Source: Azonexaceae bacterium
GTDB taxonomy: Bacteria; Pseudomonadota; Gammaproteobacteria; Burkholderiales; Rhodocyclaceae
Direction: 5' to 3'
Assembly: GCA_009469675.1 (NCBI GenBank)
Contig: SSSZ01000111.1
Coordinates: 1 to 47,982, forward strand
DNA: 47,982 bases
Position numbers and translations under genes: made by a program. The notes beneath the pieces are model-generated. The model saw only the letters and a list, made by a program, of their open reading frames with translations, had not been told where the DNA came from and ran no database searches. Below, piece after piece: positions 1 through 7,316 of this stretch (position 1 is its first letter; each line of letters begins with the position of its first letter).

Positions 1-2
1 TG

Positions 3-105
3 ATACCCATTCGCTGGCAATCCGATCCCTTGTGGACTTCGCCTTGCCGTGCTGCAGCCCGGTCTTCGGTTCGGCTTCGCGCCTCGATTCGAACGCGAAT
101 TGGCA
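3..105. repeat. Dispersed ~95-bp palindromic element, copy 1
   Basis: This stretch aligns by eye to a second copy at 20564-20656. Both begin ATAC..(C/A)TTCGCT, share the core ACTTCGCCT.GCCGTGCT.CAGC..GTCTTCG, and end in a sequence that is roughly the reverse complement of the start (here CGATTCGAACGCGAATTGG). No coding frame is recognisable. The shape, a short non-coding unit with imperfect terminal inverted repeats in intergenic DNA, fits a REP/MITE-like dispersed element. The family is not one I can name. Confidence 0.6.
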
Positions 106-113
106 CGACGCGG

Positions 114-190
114 ATTTTCCGAAATCCGGAAAATTTCCAGCCCGATTCCCGCGAACGGGAATCGGGCCGCGGCAATTTGCCCTGGGCCGG
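114..190. repeat. Hairpin-rich intergenic repeat, copy A
   Basis: Two hairpins lie side by side. One is ATTTTCCG (114-121) with CGGAAAAT (127-134). The other is a perfect 11-bp stem, CCCGATTCCCG (141-151) and CGGGAATCGGG (156-166), closing a CGAA loop. From GGAAAATTTC through the CCCG-hairpin to CAATTT the unit resembles 9143-9190. It could be a bidirectional terminator or a second REP-like family. Nothing else is recognisable in 191-323 except the start-site region of the next gene. Confidence 0.45.
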
Positions 191-323
191 CGCCGAACGG
201 CTCCCGGCCGTTCCGGCACAGGTCTTGCGTTGACCCGCCACCAGTGAGGCCGTGGTCCGTCGGGGCTGGTACTGCCAGCGCCGACGCCCGGTCCGTCGTG
301 TGATTTCTTGAAAGGCCGGAACT

Positions 324-1658
324 ATGGTGGCGACTGTACAGCGCAGCGACGACCGGGCGGCGGTCGAAGGGCTGCCCCATCTTGCGGAAAAGCTCTGTTC
401 CCTCTGGAACTCCCGCGATCTCGACAGCTTCGTCGACGCCCTGCTGCTCGACAGCCGCGAAGGTCAGCGCCAGGGCCTGCCGCCGGAGGTTGCCCAGGAA
501 ATGGTCTTCATCGCCCAGATCAACGCCCGGGTGCGGGCCATGGACAGCGCCGCCCGCCTACAATTGAGCGAGGCGGAGGCGGCCGCCATCATGGCCGGCG
601 AGGGCGGCCGGCCCGGCCGTCCGGCCGACCCCTGGAGCGACCGCGAATGGACCGGCGAGGCCGGGCGCCCCCGCCGATCGCCGGCGCCACTCCAAAGCCA
701 CGGCCGGCCGGCCCCGCGGTCCGCCGCCCCGCTGCGGCGGCCGGCGGCGGCCGCCGTTCCCTCCCGGGAGCCGGCCAAACCGGCGAGCACCGCACGTTAC
801 CTGTCGCTCTTTCTCAACGAGGCGCCGCCCCTGCCGGCCACCGTGCGGGTCGATCTCACCACCCAGGAAACCGCCCGCAGCCTGCGTTTTCCCGACGCGG
901 CGGAGGAGGCCATGAGCTGGGAATTCTTCCGTTGCATCGCCGCCGAGATCGGCAAGCTGGGGGCGGAGGAACTGGTGCTTTCCCACCTTGGCGCCCCCGG
1001 GCGCTGCCCCTGGGTCGGCGAGGCCGTCCGTTTCGCCCGGCAGCAGGCCCGCCTGCCCCAGGTCAGCCTGCGGGTCGATCCCCTGACCGCCTGCAGCGAC
1101 CAGGTGGTCGACGCCCTGGCGGGGGGCCTAGATTGCCTGGTGGTGGATCTCAACCTGGCGTGCAAACACTGGCGCTGCCAGGCCGAAACCAAAAACGCCG
1201 TGAACCCCGGGCATTTCGCCGCCTGGCTCGGCCACCTCGTCCAGAAGCGCGACGAAGCCCACGGCCGCAGCCAGCGGCGCTGCGTCATCAAGCTCGTCCA
1301 GACCGGCAAGACCCTGCCCCACCACGCGCTCACCCCGGAAATCGCCAAGCTTGCCGAAATGGCCGACAACTTCAGCGTCGAATGGCTGCCCGACGCCCAC
1401 GACCTCCAGGCCGCCGGCTCCTGCGACGGCGGCGGCTGCCTGTGCTGGGGGCCGTTCGTCGAGGCCAACGTGCGGGCCAACGGCCATCTCGTGGTGTGCA
1501 GCCACGACACCGTCGGTTCGTCCTTCGTCGCCGATCTCAAGGAAACCGAATTCGTCGAAGCCTGGAACAGCCAGCCGTTTCGCCATACCCGGCGGGAACT
1601 CCTGGCCGGCGCCCGGCAAGGCGGCCTGTGCCGGGCCTGTCCCCGGGCGCTTGCCTAG
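324..1658 (+). CDS. Radical-SAM/SPASM-like protein lacking the CxxxCxxC motif
   Basis: The 444-residue product has three parts. A helical N-terminus (about 15-90) is followed by a low-complexity Ala/Pro/Arg linker (about 92-158) and then a fold that reads like a radical SAM enzyme. Residues 174-178 (VRVDL) look like the first strand, and 198-230 (MSWEFFR, then [10 protein letters not shown]) look like the usual helix and the GE/GAP loop. Where CxxxCxxC should be, residues 181-189 read QETARSLRF, with no cysteine. The C-terminus keeps a SPASM-like set: C372-x-C374-W, C392-SHD, C436-x2-C439. The ATG at 324 follows a GAAAGG site. The gene stands alone ahead of a hairpin with a T-tract. No catalytic [4Fe-4S]-SAM site can be seen, so the enzyme is probably inactive as a radical SAM protein, or binds substrate or peptide only. 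Function unknown. Confidence 0.8.
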   Translation: MVATVQRSDDRAAVEGLPHLAEKLCSLWNSRDLDSFVDALLLDSREGQRQGLPPEVAQEMVFIAQINARVRAMDSAARLQLSEAEAAAIMAGEGGRPGRPADPWSDREWTGEAGRPRRSPAPLQSHGRPAPRSAAPLRRPAAAAVPSREPAKPASTARYLSLFLNEAPPLPATVRVDLTTQETARSLRFPDAAEEAMSWEFFRCIAAEIGKLGAEELVLSHLGAPGRCPWVGEAVRFARQQARLPQVSLRVDPLTACSDQVVDALAGGLDCLVVDLNLACKHWRCQAETKNAVNPGHFAAWLGHLVQKRDEAHGRSQRRCVIKLVQTGKTLPHHALTPEIAKLAEMADNFSVEWLPDAHDLQAAGSCDGGGCLCWGPFVEANVRANGHLVVCSHDTVGSSFVADLKETEFVEAWNSQPFRHTRRELLAGARQGGLCRACPRALA

Positions 1659-1698
1659 CGGAATCGGGGCGGGCGGCCGGCGAAGCGCTGCCGGAATC

Positions 1699-1707
1699 TG
1701 GTAAAAT
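1699..1707 (+). promoter_or_regulatory. Candidate extended -10 promoter for folD
   Basis: TG-G-TAAAAT matches an extended -10 element. No convincing -35 lies 17 bases upstream. The predicted start near 1714 puts the hairpin at 1719-1756 inside the transcript leader, ahead of the folD start codon at 1769. Confidence 0.4.
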
Positions 1708-1718
1708 CCTGCAAGTTC

Positions 1719-1756
1719 AAAGGGAAAGGCCGTCGCCTTTCCCCTTTTATTTTTTG
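1719..1756 (+). terminator. Intrinsic terminator or folD leader attenuator
   Basis: GGGAAAGGC (1722-1730) pairs with GCCTTTCCC (1735-1743) around a CGTC loop and is followed by CTTTTATTTTTT. It would end transcription of the radical-SAM-like gene. If the promoter at 1699-1707 is real, it lies in the folD leader and would act as an attenuator. Confidence 0.75.
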
Positions 1757-1768
1757 TTGGATGCGACG

Positions 1769-2620
1769 ATGACGGCTCAAACAATCGACGGCAACGCCCT
1801 GGCCCAGGAATTGCGCCAGAGCTTCAAGGCTCGGGTCGAGGCCCTGGCGGCCCGGGGGCAGCGCCCCGGTCTGGCGGTGATCCTGGTCGGGGAAGACCCG
1901 GCTTCCCAGGTTTACGTGCGCAACAAGGTCAATGCCTGCCTCAATGTCGGCATGCATTCGGAAAAGATCACCTACGAACCGACCGTGGATCAGGCCACGG
2001 TGCTCGCCAAGATCGCCGAATTGAACGCCGATCCCGCCATCCACGGCATTCTGGTGCAGTTGCCGCTGCCCCGGCATTTCGACGAGGCTGCCGTACTTGA
2101 AGCCATCGCCAGCGCAAAGGACGTGGACGGCTTTCACGCCGAGAACGTCGGCGCTCTGGCCCAGGGCAATCCCCGCTTCATCCCCTGCACGCCCTACGGC
2201 GTCATGAAGATGTTCGAAAAGGGTGGCGTCGATCCGGCCGGCAAGGAAGCCGTGGTCATCGGCCGCTCCAACATCGTCGGCAAGCCCATGGCGCTGCTCC
2301 TCATCAACGCCGGCGCCACGGTCACCGTCTGCAATTCCCGCACCCGGGATCTGGCGGCCCACACCCGCCGGGCCGACATTCTGGTGGCGGCGGTGGGCAA
2401 GCCCCGTTTCGTCACCGCCGACATGGTCAAACCCGGGGCGGTGGTCATCGACGTCGGGATCAACCGCCTCCCCGACGGCAAACTCTGCGGCGACGTCGAT
2501 TTTGCCCGCTGCGCCGAAGTCGCCGGCCAGATCACCCCGGTTCCCGGCGGCGTCGGCCCGATGACCATCACCATGCTGCTCGCCAACACCATCGAAGCGG
2601 CCGAAAGGAAAGCGCCATGA
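1769..2620 (+). CDS. folD: Bifunctional methylenetetrahydrofolate dehydrogenase / cyclohydrolase
   Basis: FolD interconverts 5,10-methylene-THF and 10-formyl-THF in the cytosol, giving one-carbon units for purine synthesis. The 283-residue length is normal for the family. Visible hallmarks are the catalytic YVRNK (Y49, K53), the DVDGFH loop, PCTPYGV, the NADP-binding [11 protein letters not shown], the cyclohydrolase-side DVGINR and the C-terminal [11 protein letters not shown] signature. The reading frame is open far upstream, but homology starts at MTAQTIDG, so the ATG at 1769 was chosen. The stop overlaps the purE start by four bases (ATGA), so the two are co-transcribed and translationally coupled, which fits a shared role in purine synthesis. 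Confidence 0.95.
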   Translation: MTAQTIDGNALAQELRQSFKARVEALAARGQRPGLAVILVGEDPASQVYVRNKVNACLNVGMHSEKITYEPTVDQATVLAKIAELNADPAIHGILVQLPLPRHFDEAAVLEAIASAKDVDGFHAENVGALAQGNPRFIPCTPYGVMKMFEKGGVDPAGKEAVVIGRSNIVGKPMALLLINAGATVTVCNSRTRDLAAHTRRADILVAAVGKPRFVTADMVKPGAVVIDVGINRLPDGKLCGDVDFARCAEVAGQITPVPGGVGPMTITMLLANTIEAAERKAP

Positions 2621-3117
2621 GCCTCGCCAAGCACCCCCTGGTCGGCGTCGTCATGGGGTCCGACTCCGACTGGCCGACCATGCAGGCCGCCGCCGTCATC
2701 CTCAAGGAGTTCGGCGTCCCCTTCGAGTCGCGGGTGGTTTCCGCCCACCGCACCCCCGACCTCCTCTTCGACTACGCCGCCATGGCCGGCGAACGGGGTT
2801 TGCGGGCGATCATCGCGGGCGCCGGCGGCGCCGCCCACCTGCCGGGCATGCTCGCCGCCAAGACGACGGTGCCGGTGCTCGGCGTACCGGTCCAGTCCAA
2901 GGCGCTGTCGGGCCAGGATTCGCTCCTTTCCATCGTGCAGATGCCCAAGGGCATTCCGGTGGCCACCTTCGCCATCGGCGAGGCCGGGGCAGCCAACGCT
3001 GCGCTCTTCGCCGTCGCCATGCTGGCCCTCGACGACGCCGAACTGGCCGCCCGCCTGCAGAAATTCCGCCAGAACCAGAGCGACAAGGTGCTGGCCATGA
3101 AACTGCCCGAGGTATGA
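2617..3117 (+). CDS. purE: N5-carboxyaminoimidazole ribonucleotide mutase, class I
   Basis: PurE moves the carboxylate of N5-CAIR to C4, producing CAIR in de novo purine synthesis. The protein has 166 residues, typical of class I. The GSDSDWPTM phosphate/ribose-binding motif (14-22), SAHRTP with the catalytic histidine at 44, and [11 protein letters not shown] are intact. It overlaps folD by four bases and is followed 82 bases later by purK, whose product makes its substrate. The folD-purE-purK order therefore forms a one-carbon/purine unit. Confidence 0.96.
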   Translation: MSLAKHPLVGVVMGSDSDWPTMQAAAVILKEFGVPFESRVVSAHRTPDLLFDYAAMAGERGLRAIIAGAGGAAHLPGMLAAKTTVPVLGVPVQSKALSGQDSLLSIVQMPKGIPVATFAIGEAGAANAALFAVAMLALDDAELAARLQKFRQNQSDKVLAMKLPEV

Positions 3118-3199
3118 TGCCGCGCCGCCGGGCCGCCCCGGCGCCGGCCGCTTCTTCCGCTTTCCCGCTTCTTTCCTGCCGTTTCGCCATCCACCGTCC

Positions 3200-4354
3200 A
3201 TGCGCCCCGGAACCATCCTCCCGCCCGCCACGCTAGGCATGCTCGGCGGCGGCCAGCTCGGCCGCTTCTTCGTTGCCGCCGCCCACGAGATGGGCTACCA
3301 GGTCTGGGTGCTCGACCCGGACGCCCACAGCCCTGCCGGCCAGATCGCCGACCGCCACCTGCAGGCCGCCTACGGCGATTTTGCCGCCCTCGACACCCTG
3401 GCCGAGGGCTGTGCCGCAATCACCACCGAATTCGAGAACGTTCCCGCCGACACCCTCGACTACCTCGCCAAGTTCGTTCCCGTACGGCCCTCGGCCGCGG
3501 CCGTGGCGGTGTGCCAGAACCGCATCCACGAGAAGACCTTTCTCCAGGTCAACGGACTGCCCCACGGCCCCTTCGCCGCCATCGGCAGCGAGGATGACCT
3601 GCGGGAGGTCGATGCCGGCCTTTTCCCCGCCATCCTCAAGGTCGCCCGCTTCGGCTACGACGGCAAGGGCCAGGCCGTGGTCGGCGACCGGGACGAGGCC
3701 CTGGCCGCCTTTGCCCATTTCAAGGGCGAACCCTGCGTCCTGGAAAAGAAGCTGGCCCTCGACTACGAGGTCTCGGTCGTTCTGGCCCGCGACGAAGGCG
3801 GCACCGTGTGCTGCTTCCCCACCGGCGAGAACAGCCACACCCGGGGCATCCTCGACGTCTCCTGCGTTCCCGCCCGGGCGCCCGAAGCGATCCGCCGCGA
3901 CGCCGAAGCCATCGCCGCCCGCATTGCCGAAAAACTCGACTACGTCGGCACCATGGGCGTTGAATTCTTTGTCAGCGACGGCCGGCTGGTGGTCAACGAA
4001 ATGGCGCCGCGGCCCCACAACAGCGGCCATTACACCCTGGATGCCTGCGTCACCAACCAGTTCGAGCAGCAGGTCCGCGCTCTCTGCGGCCTGCCCCTGG
4101 GCGAGGCCCGTGCCCATTCGGCGGCGGCCATGGTCAATCTGCTGGGCGACCTCTGGTACGCCGGCAGCCACTACCGCGAACCCGACTGGTCGGTTCTCTA
4201 CGCCGTGCCCAACCTCAAACTCCACCTCTACGGCAAGCACCACGCCCGCCACGGCCGCAAGATGGGCCATTTCACCGTGATCGGCGACGATCCGGCGGCG
4301 GTGCGCGCCAGCGCCCTGGCGGCCCGGGCGGCGATCGGCATCAGGGACGAATGA
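3200..4354 (+). CDS. purK: N5-carboxyaminoimidazole ribonucleotide synthetase
   Basis: PurK is an ATP-grasp enzyme that makes N5-CAIR from AIR, ATP and bicarbonate and hands it to PurE. The 384-residue protein begins with the nucleotide-fold signature LGMLGGGQLGR and contains the TTEFENVP motif, the ATP-grasp core (KVARFGYDGKGQ, then VLEKKLALDYEVSV) and the metal/substrate loop NEMAPRPHNSGHYT. The start at 3200 places the GGGQLG motif at the usual distance from the N-terminus. The stop overlaps the next gene's ATG by four bases. Confidence 0.95.
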   Translation: MRPGTILPPATLGMLGGGQLGRFFVAAAHEMGYQVWVLDPDAHSPAGQIADRHLQAAYGDFAALDTLAEGCAAITTEFENVPADTLDYLAKFVPVRPSAAAVAVCQNRIHEKTFLQVNGLPHGPFAAIGSEDDLREVDAGLFPAILKVARFGYDGKGQAVVGDRDEALAAFAHFKGEPCVLEKKLALDYEVSVVLARDEGGTVCCFPTGENSHTRGILDVSCVPARAPEAIRRDAEAIAARIAEKLDYVGTMGVEFFVSDGRLVVNEMAPRPHNSGHYTLDACVTNQFEQQVRALCGLPLGEARAHSAAAMVNLLGDLWYAGSHYREPDWSVLYAVPNLKLHLYGKHHARHGRKMGHFTVIGDDPAAVRASALAARAAIGIRDE

Positions 4355-5343
4355 CGCCCCGGGACGCCGATTACGACCGCGCCGTCGACCTGCTCAAAGG
4401 CGGCGAACTGGTGGCCTTTCCCACCGAAACCGTCTACGGCCTGGGCGCCGACGCGGCCAACCCCGCCGCCGTGGTCCGCATCTTTGCCGCCAAGGGGCGC
4501 CCCGCCGACCACCCGCTCATCGTCCACGTCGCCGGCCACGACTGGGTCGAACGCTGGGCCGAAAAGGTTCCCGCCGCCGCCTGGGAACTGATGGAAGCCT
4601 TCTGGCCCGGGCCGCTCACCCTCATCCTCAAAAAGCAGGCCTGGGTGCCCGCCGCCGTGACCGGCGGCCAGGACACCGTCGGCCTGCGCGTCCCCGGCCA
4701 TCCGGTGGCTCTCGAACTGCTGCGCCGCTTTGCCGCCGCCGGTGGGTCCGGCGGCATCGCCGCCCCCTCGGCCAACCGTTTCGGCCGCATCAGCCCGACC
4801 ACCGCCGACCACGTTCGGGAGGAACTCGGCGGGCGCGTTCCGCTGGTCCTCGACGGCGGACCCTGCAAAGTCGGCGTCGAATCGACTATCATCGACTGCT
4901 CCCGGGGTGAACCGGCCATCCTGCGTCCCGGCCACATCCTGCCGGCCCACATCGAAGCCGTCCTCGGCGAGCGCCCGCCCGTCGCCGACGCCGTCGGCGC
5001 CCCCCGCGTCTCGGGTTCCCTCGAAGCCCACTACGCGCCGCTGACGCCCATGCGCCTGGTGGCCTCCGGGCGCCTCCTCGATTTTCTCAACGCCCACCGC
5101 CATCGCGGCGGCCGCTGCGCCGCCCTTTGCCACAGCCAGCCGCCCCAGGCGGGAATGCCCCACGCCTGGCGCATGCTCCCCGCCGACCCCGTGGGCTACG
5201 CCCACGACCTCTACGCCGCCCTGCGCGACATGGACCACGCCGGCGTCGACATGATCGCCGTCGAAGCCATCCCCGACGACCCCGCCTGGGCCGCCGTCGC
5301 CGACCGCCTGCGCCGCGCCGCCGCAGGCGCCGGCAAGGCCTGA
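4351..5343 (+). CDS. L-threonylcarbamoyladenylate synthase, Sua5 type
   Basis: Sua5/TsaC proteins make threonylcarbamoyl-AMP from threonine, bicarbonate and ATP, the first step of t6A37 modification in ANN-decoding tRNAs. The 330-residue length and the C-terminal extension after about residue 205 (SGSLEAHYAPLTPM onward) mark it as the two-domain Sua5 form rather than short TsaC. Family motifs include PTETVYGLG (24-32), KGRP (48-51), the SAN loop in APSANRFG, and VESTIIDC. It overlaps purK by ATGA, so it is probably read from the same transcript. A tRNA gene follows directly. Confidence 0.93.
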   Translation: MTPRDADYDRAVDLLKGGELVAFPTETVYGLGADAANPAAVVRIFAAKGRPADHPLIVHVAGHDWVERWAEKVPAAAWELMEAFWPGPLTLILKKQAWVPAAVTGGQDTVGLRVPGHPVALELLRRFAAAGGSGGIAAPSANRFGRISPTTADHVREELGGRVPLVLDGGPCKVGVESTIIDCSRGEPAILRPGHILPAHIEAVLGERPPVADAVGAPRVSGSLEAHYAPLTPMRLVASGRLLDFLNAHRHRGGRCAALCHSQPPQAGMPHAWRMLPADPVGYAHDLYAALRDMDHAGVDMIAVEAIPDDPAWAAVADRLRRAAAGAGKA

Positions 5344-5372
5344 TTGCCATCGGCCGGGGAGTGCACTAGAAT
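5344..5372 (+). promoter_or_regulatory. Promoter for tRNA-Ala
   Basis: TTGCCA (5344-5349) and TAGAAT (5367-5372) are separated by exactly 17 bases. The predicted start is a few bases ahead of the mature tRNA 5' end at 5384. Confidence 0.7.
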
Positions 5373-5383
5373 CCGCAGCCTAC

Positions 5384-5459
5384 GGGCCGATAGCTCAGCT
5401 GGGAGAGCGCTGCGTTCGCAATGCAGAGGTCGGGAGTTCGATCCTCCTTCGGTCCACCA
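5384..5459 (+). tRNA. tRNA-Ala (anticodon CGC)
   Basis: The 76-nt cloverleaf has acceptor GGGCCGA pairing with TCGGTCC (one G-T wobble), D-loop GCTCAGCTGGGAGAGC, an anticodon stem CTGCG/TGCAG closing TTCGCAA, T-loop GTTCGATCC, and an encoded 3' CCA. The CGC anticodon reads GCG alanine codons, common in this GC-rich genome. A good promoter lies upstream and an intrinsic terminator downstream, so it is a single-gene unit. Confidence 0.95.
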
Positions 5460-5493
5460 AATACCCATCCCAAGATATCTTGGGGCGTTTTAG

Positions 5494-5519
5494 AAAACCC
5501 GCCAAGTGCGGGTTTTTTG
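5494..5519 (+). terminator. Intrinsic terminator after tRNA-Ala
   Basis: AAAACCCGC (5494-5502) and GCGGGTTTT (5508-5516) form a stem over a CAAGT loop and run into a T-tract. A perfect 16-bp palindrome, CCCAAGATATCTTGGG, sits just upstream at 5469-5484. Confidence 0.85.
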
Positions 5520-5532
5520 TCTTTATCAATTG

Positions 5533-5561
5533 TTGCGGCAGGACTGAATAAAGACTATATT
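5533..5561 (+). promoter_or_regulatory. Promoter of the Phd/ParE toxin-antitoxin pair
   Basis: TTGCGG (5533-5538) and TATATT (5556-5561) have a 17-base spacer and lie 30 bases ahead of the antitoxin ATG. Confidence 0.6.
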
Positions 5562-5585
5562 GAGTCCTTGCCGGATCAAGGAGTC
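5562..5585 (+). promoter_or_regulatory. Inverted repeat covering the antitoxin ribosome binding site
   Basis: GAGTCCTTG (5562-5570) faces CAAGGAGTC (5577-5585) with one mismatch in nine, around CCGGAT. The right arm contains the AAGGAG Shine-Dalgarno site of the antitoxin. It could serve as the operator for autorepression, common in this class, or as an RNA hairpin hiding the site. Confidence 0.45.
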
Positions 5586-5590
5586 AGGTC

Positions 5591-5866
5591 ATGCGCTACT
5601 CATCGCAAGTCAAACCCATCAGTTACCTCAAGGCTAACGCCGCCGAAGTCCTGACCCAATTGACCGAGGGGCGGGAGCCGCTGGTCATCACCCAGAACGG
5701 GGAGGCCAAGGCGGTCATTCAGGACGTCGCCTCCTACGAAGAAACGCAGGAAACGCTGGCGCTGCTGAAAATTCTTGCGCTGGGCAATGCGGAGATCGAA
5801 GCGGGCAAGGTCAAGCCCGTGACTGGCGTTGTCGCAAGATTGCGGGCCAAACAGGCAGCCAAGTAA
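5591..5866 (+). CDS. Phd/YefM-family antitoxin
   Basis: This 91-residue protein opens with the Phd/YefM fold: KPISYLKANAAEVL, then EPLVITQNGEAKAVIQD, the DNA-binding and dimer part of these antitoxins. The acidic C-terminal half (ETQETLALLKILAL onward) is the expected toxin-wrapping helix. Antitoxins of this family neutralise the cognate toxin and repress their own promoter with it. The ATG at 5591 has AAGGAG seven bases upstream. Its TAA overlaps the toxin ATG (TAATG), the normal antitoxin-first coupled order. Confidence 0.92.
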   Translation: MRYSSQVKPISYLKANAAEVLTQLTEGREPLVITQNGEAKAVIQDVASYEETQETLALLKILALGNAEIEAGKVKPVTGVVARLRAKQAAK

Positions 5867-6201
5867 TGGCAGGGCGAAAATACGAGGTCTTGCTGACCGC
5901 GGGGGCCGAGCAGGATCTGGAGTCGATCTACGACTACATCGCGGAATTCGATTGCAAGGCCAATGCCGACCACGTGCTCGATCGGCTATTGGAAGTCGTC
6001 GAGAGCCTGTCAGCTTTTCCTGAACGCGGTTCTTATCCGAAAGAATTGGTGGCCCTTGGAATCCGGGATTATCGGCAGACCGCTTTCAAGCCCTATCGAG
6101 CGATCTACCGTGTCATGGCGCACAAGGTTTACATCTATGTGATCGCCGATAGCCGGCGGGATATGCAGTCGCTCTTGGCGCGTCGCCTGCTTGGGGCTTG
6201 A
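5866..6201 (+). CDS. RelE/ParE-family toxin
   Basis: The 111-residue protein has the ParE-like pattern: LTAGAEQDLESIYDYIAEFD, a central LSAFPERGSYPKEL, then the strands YRQTAFKPYRAIYRV and VYIYVIADSRRDMQSLLARRLL. ParE toxins poison gyrase, while RelE relatives cut mRNA on the ribosome; the sequence alone does not settle which. The ending RRDMQSLLARR is typical of ParE-type members paired with Phd antitoxins. It is full length, intact and coupled to the preceding antitoxin, unlike the two damaged modules further along the window. Confidence 0.9.
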   Translation: MAGRKYEVLLTAGAEQDLESIYDYIAEFDCKANADHVLDRLLEVVESLSAFPERGSYPKELVALGIRDYRQTAFKPYRAIYRVMAHKVYIYVIADSRRDMQSLLARRLLGA

Positions 6202-6291
6202 CGGCCGAAGGGGCGCAGATGACCGCAGCAGTGCTCATTAACCCCAATAGCGCATAGTTCGGTAGTAAACCAAGCACCACCATATCTTCGG

Positions 6292-6317
6292 AAAGCCAGC
6301 CTCGCGCTGGCTTTTTA
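6292..6317 (+). terminator. Intrinsic terminator after the toxin gene
   Basis: AAAGCCAGC (6292-6300) pairs with GCTGGCTTT (6306-6314) across a CTCGC loop, followed by T residues. It sits between the toxin gene and the convergent LysR gene and can probably stop traffic from both sides. Confidence 0.85.
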
Positions 6318-6338
6318 CATGGTGCTGCGGTGGTCGTC

Positions 6339-7253
6339 TCAGGCCGCTGGGGCCAGTGCTTCGGCGCCGTGGCCGGGCCGGTTGGTGCCGAGCTTCGGCA
6401 GCAGCGCCCGCAGGCCTTGCAGGGCGAGGGATTCCTGTTGCGGGTGCCAGACCAGGTGGGTGCGGTTGCAGCGCAGGTGGGGCGGCAGTTCGTTGGCCTG
6501 GACGGCGGCGGCGGAGTGCAGTTCGGCCAGCATCGAGCGGGGAACGACGGCGACGCCGGTGCCGGCGGCGACGCAGGCGACGATGGCGGGGTAAGAGGCG
6601 AATTCGAGCACCCGCTCGGGCAGCACGTTGGCGGCGCCAAGCCAGTCTTCCAGGCGTTTGCGGTAGGAACAGCCGTTGGCGAAGGCGATCAGGGTGGTGC
6701 GGCCGAGGTCGCCGGCGGCGGCGATGGGGGGCAGACCGCGGCGGTTGATGAGGACGAGTTCCTCCTCGAACACGGCCTGGCTGGCGAGGCCCGGCGCGGT
6801 GAAGGGTTCCGAGACGAAGGCCGCTTCGATGTCGTGGGTGAGCAGGCGGGCGATGAGCGCCCCCGTGGTGCCGGTGACCAGTTCGAGCCGGACCGCCGGA
6901 TGGGCTTGGTTATAGCCCGAAAGAATCGGCGGCAGGCGGGCGCCGGCGGTGCTTTCCAGGGAGCCGAGGCGAAAGGTGCCGAGCGGGCGGCCGGACCGGA
7001 CCGCCGATTCCGCCTCGTCGGCCAGACGCAGAAGGCGCTCGGCGTAGCTCAGCAGTACCCGGCCTTCGGCCGTGAGGGCAAGGCCGCGGCCGCGGCGGAC
7101 GAAGAGGGCCACCCCGAGGCGCTCTTCCAACTGCTTGATGCGCGTCGTCAGGTTGGAGGGGACGCGGTGCAGGGCCTGGGCGGCCCGGGCGACGCCGCCA
7201 TGGCTGACCACGGCCTGGAACATGCGGAGCACGTCGAGTTCAATGTTTCCCAT
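6339..7253 (-). CDS. LysR-family transcriptional regulator
   Basis: The 304-residue protein has the LysR winged helix at the N-terminus (LDVLRMFQAVVSHGGVARAA, then VPSNLTTRIKQLEERLG) and the two-lobed effector domain from about residue 90 (TFRLGSLESTAGARLPPIL onward). It is divergent from the MFS gene at 7317 with only 63 bases between the two start codons. This is the classical arrangement in which a LysR protein controls its neighbour and itself. An inverted repeat, GAATAA-N10-TTATTC, lies in that gap. YbfB/YjiJ-type transporters often have such a neighbour. The inducer is unknown. Confidence 0.93.
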   Translation of the reverse strand: MGNIELDVLRMFQAVVSHGGVARAAQALHRVPSNLTTRIKQLEERLGVALFVRRGRGLALTAEGRVLLSYAERLLRLADEAESAVRSGRPLGTFRLGSLESTAGARLPPILSGYNQAHPAVRLELVTGTTGALIARLLTHDIEAAFVSEPFTAPGLASQAVFEEELVLINRRGLPPIAAAGDLGRTTLIAFANGCSYRKRLEDWLGAANVLPERVLEFASYPAIVACVAAGTGVAVVPRSMLAELHSAAAVQANELPPHLRCNRTHLVWHPQQESLALQGLRALLPKLGTNRPGHGAEALAPAA

Positions 7254-7258
7254 TTGGA

Positions 7259-7280
7259 GAATAATCGTTCATGGTTATTC
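7259..7280. promoter_or_regulatory. Likely LysR operator
   Basis: GAATAA (7259-7264) and TTATTC (7275-7280) form a perfect dyad with a 10-base centre, and ATAA...TTAT fits the T-N11-A rule for LysR sites. It lies six bases from the LysR start codon, in an AT-rich island within GC-rich DNA. Confidence 0.6.
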
Positions 7281-7316
7281 AATGGATAAAAACATTCTAG
7301 GGCATTACAGTGGGGC

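Noticed and set aside
308..1768. N-terminal extension of folD back to 308
   Set aside because: The frame is open by GC bias only. FolD homology starts at 1769, and a different gene occupies 324-1658.
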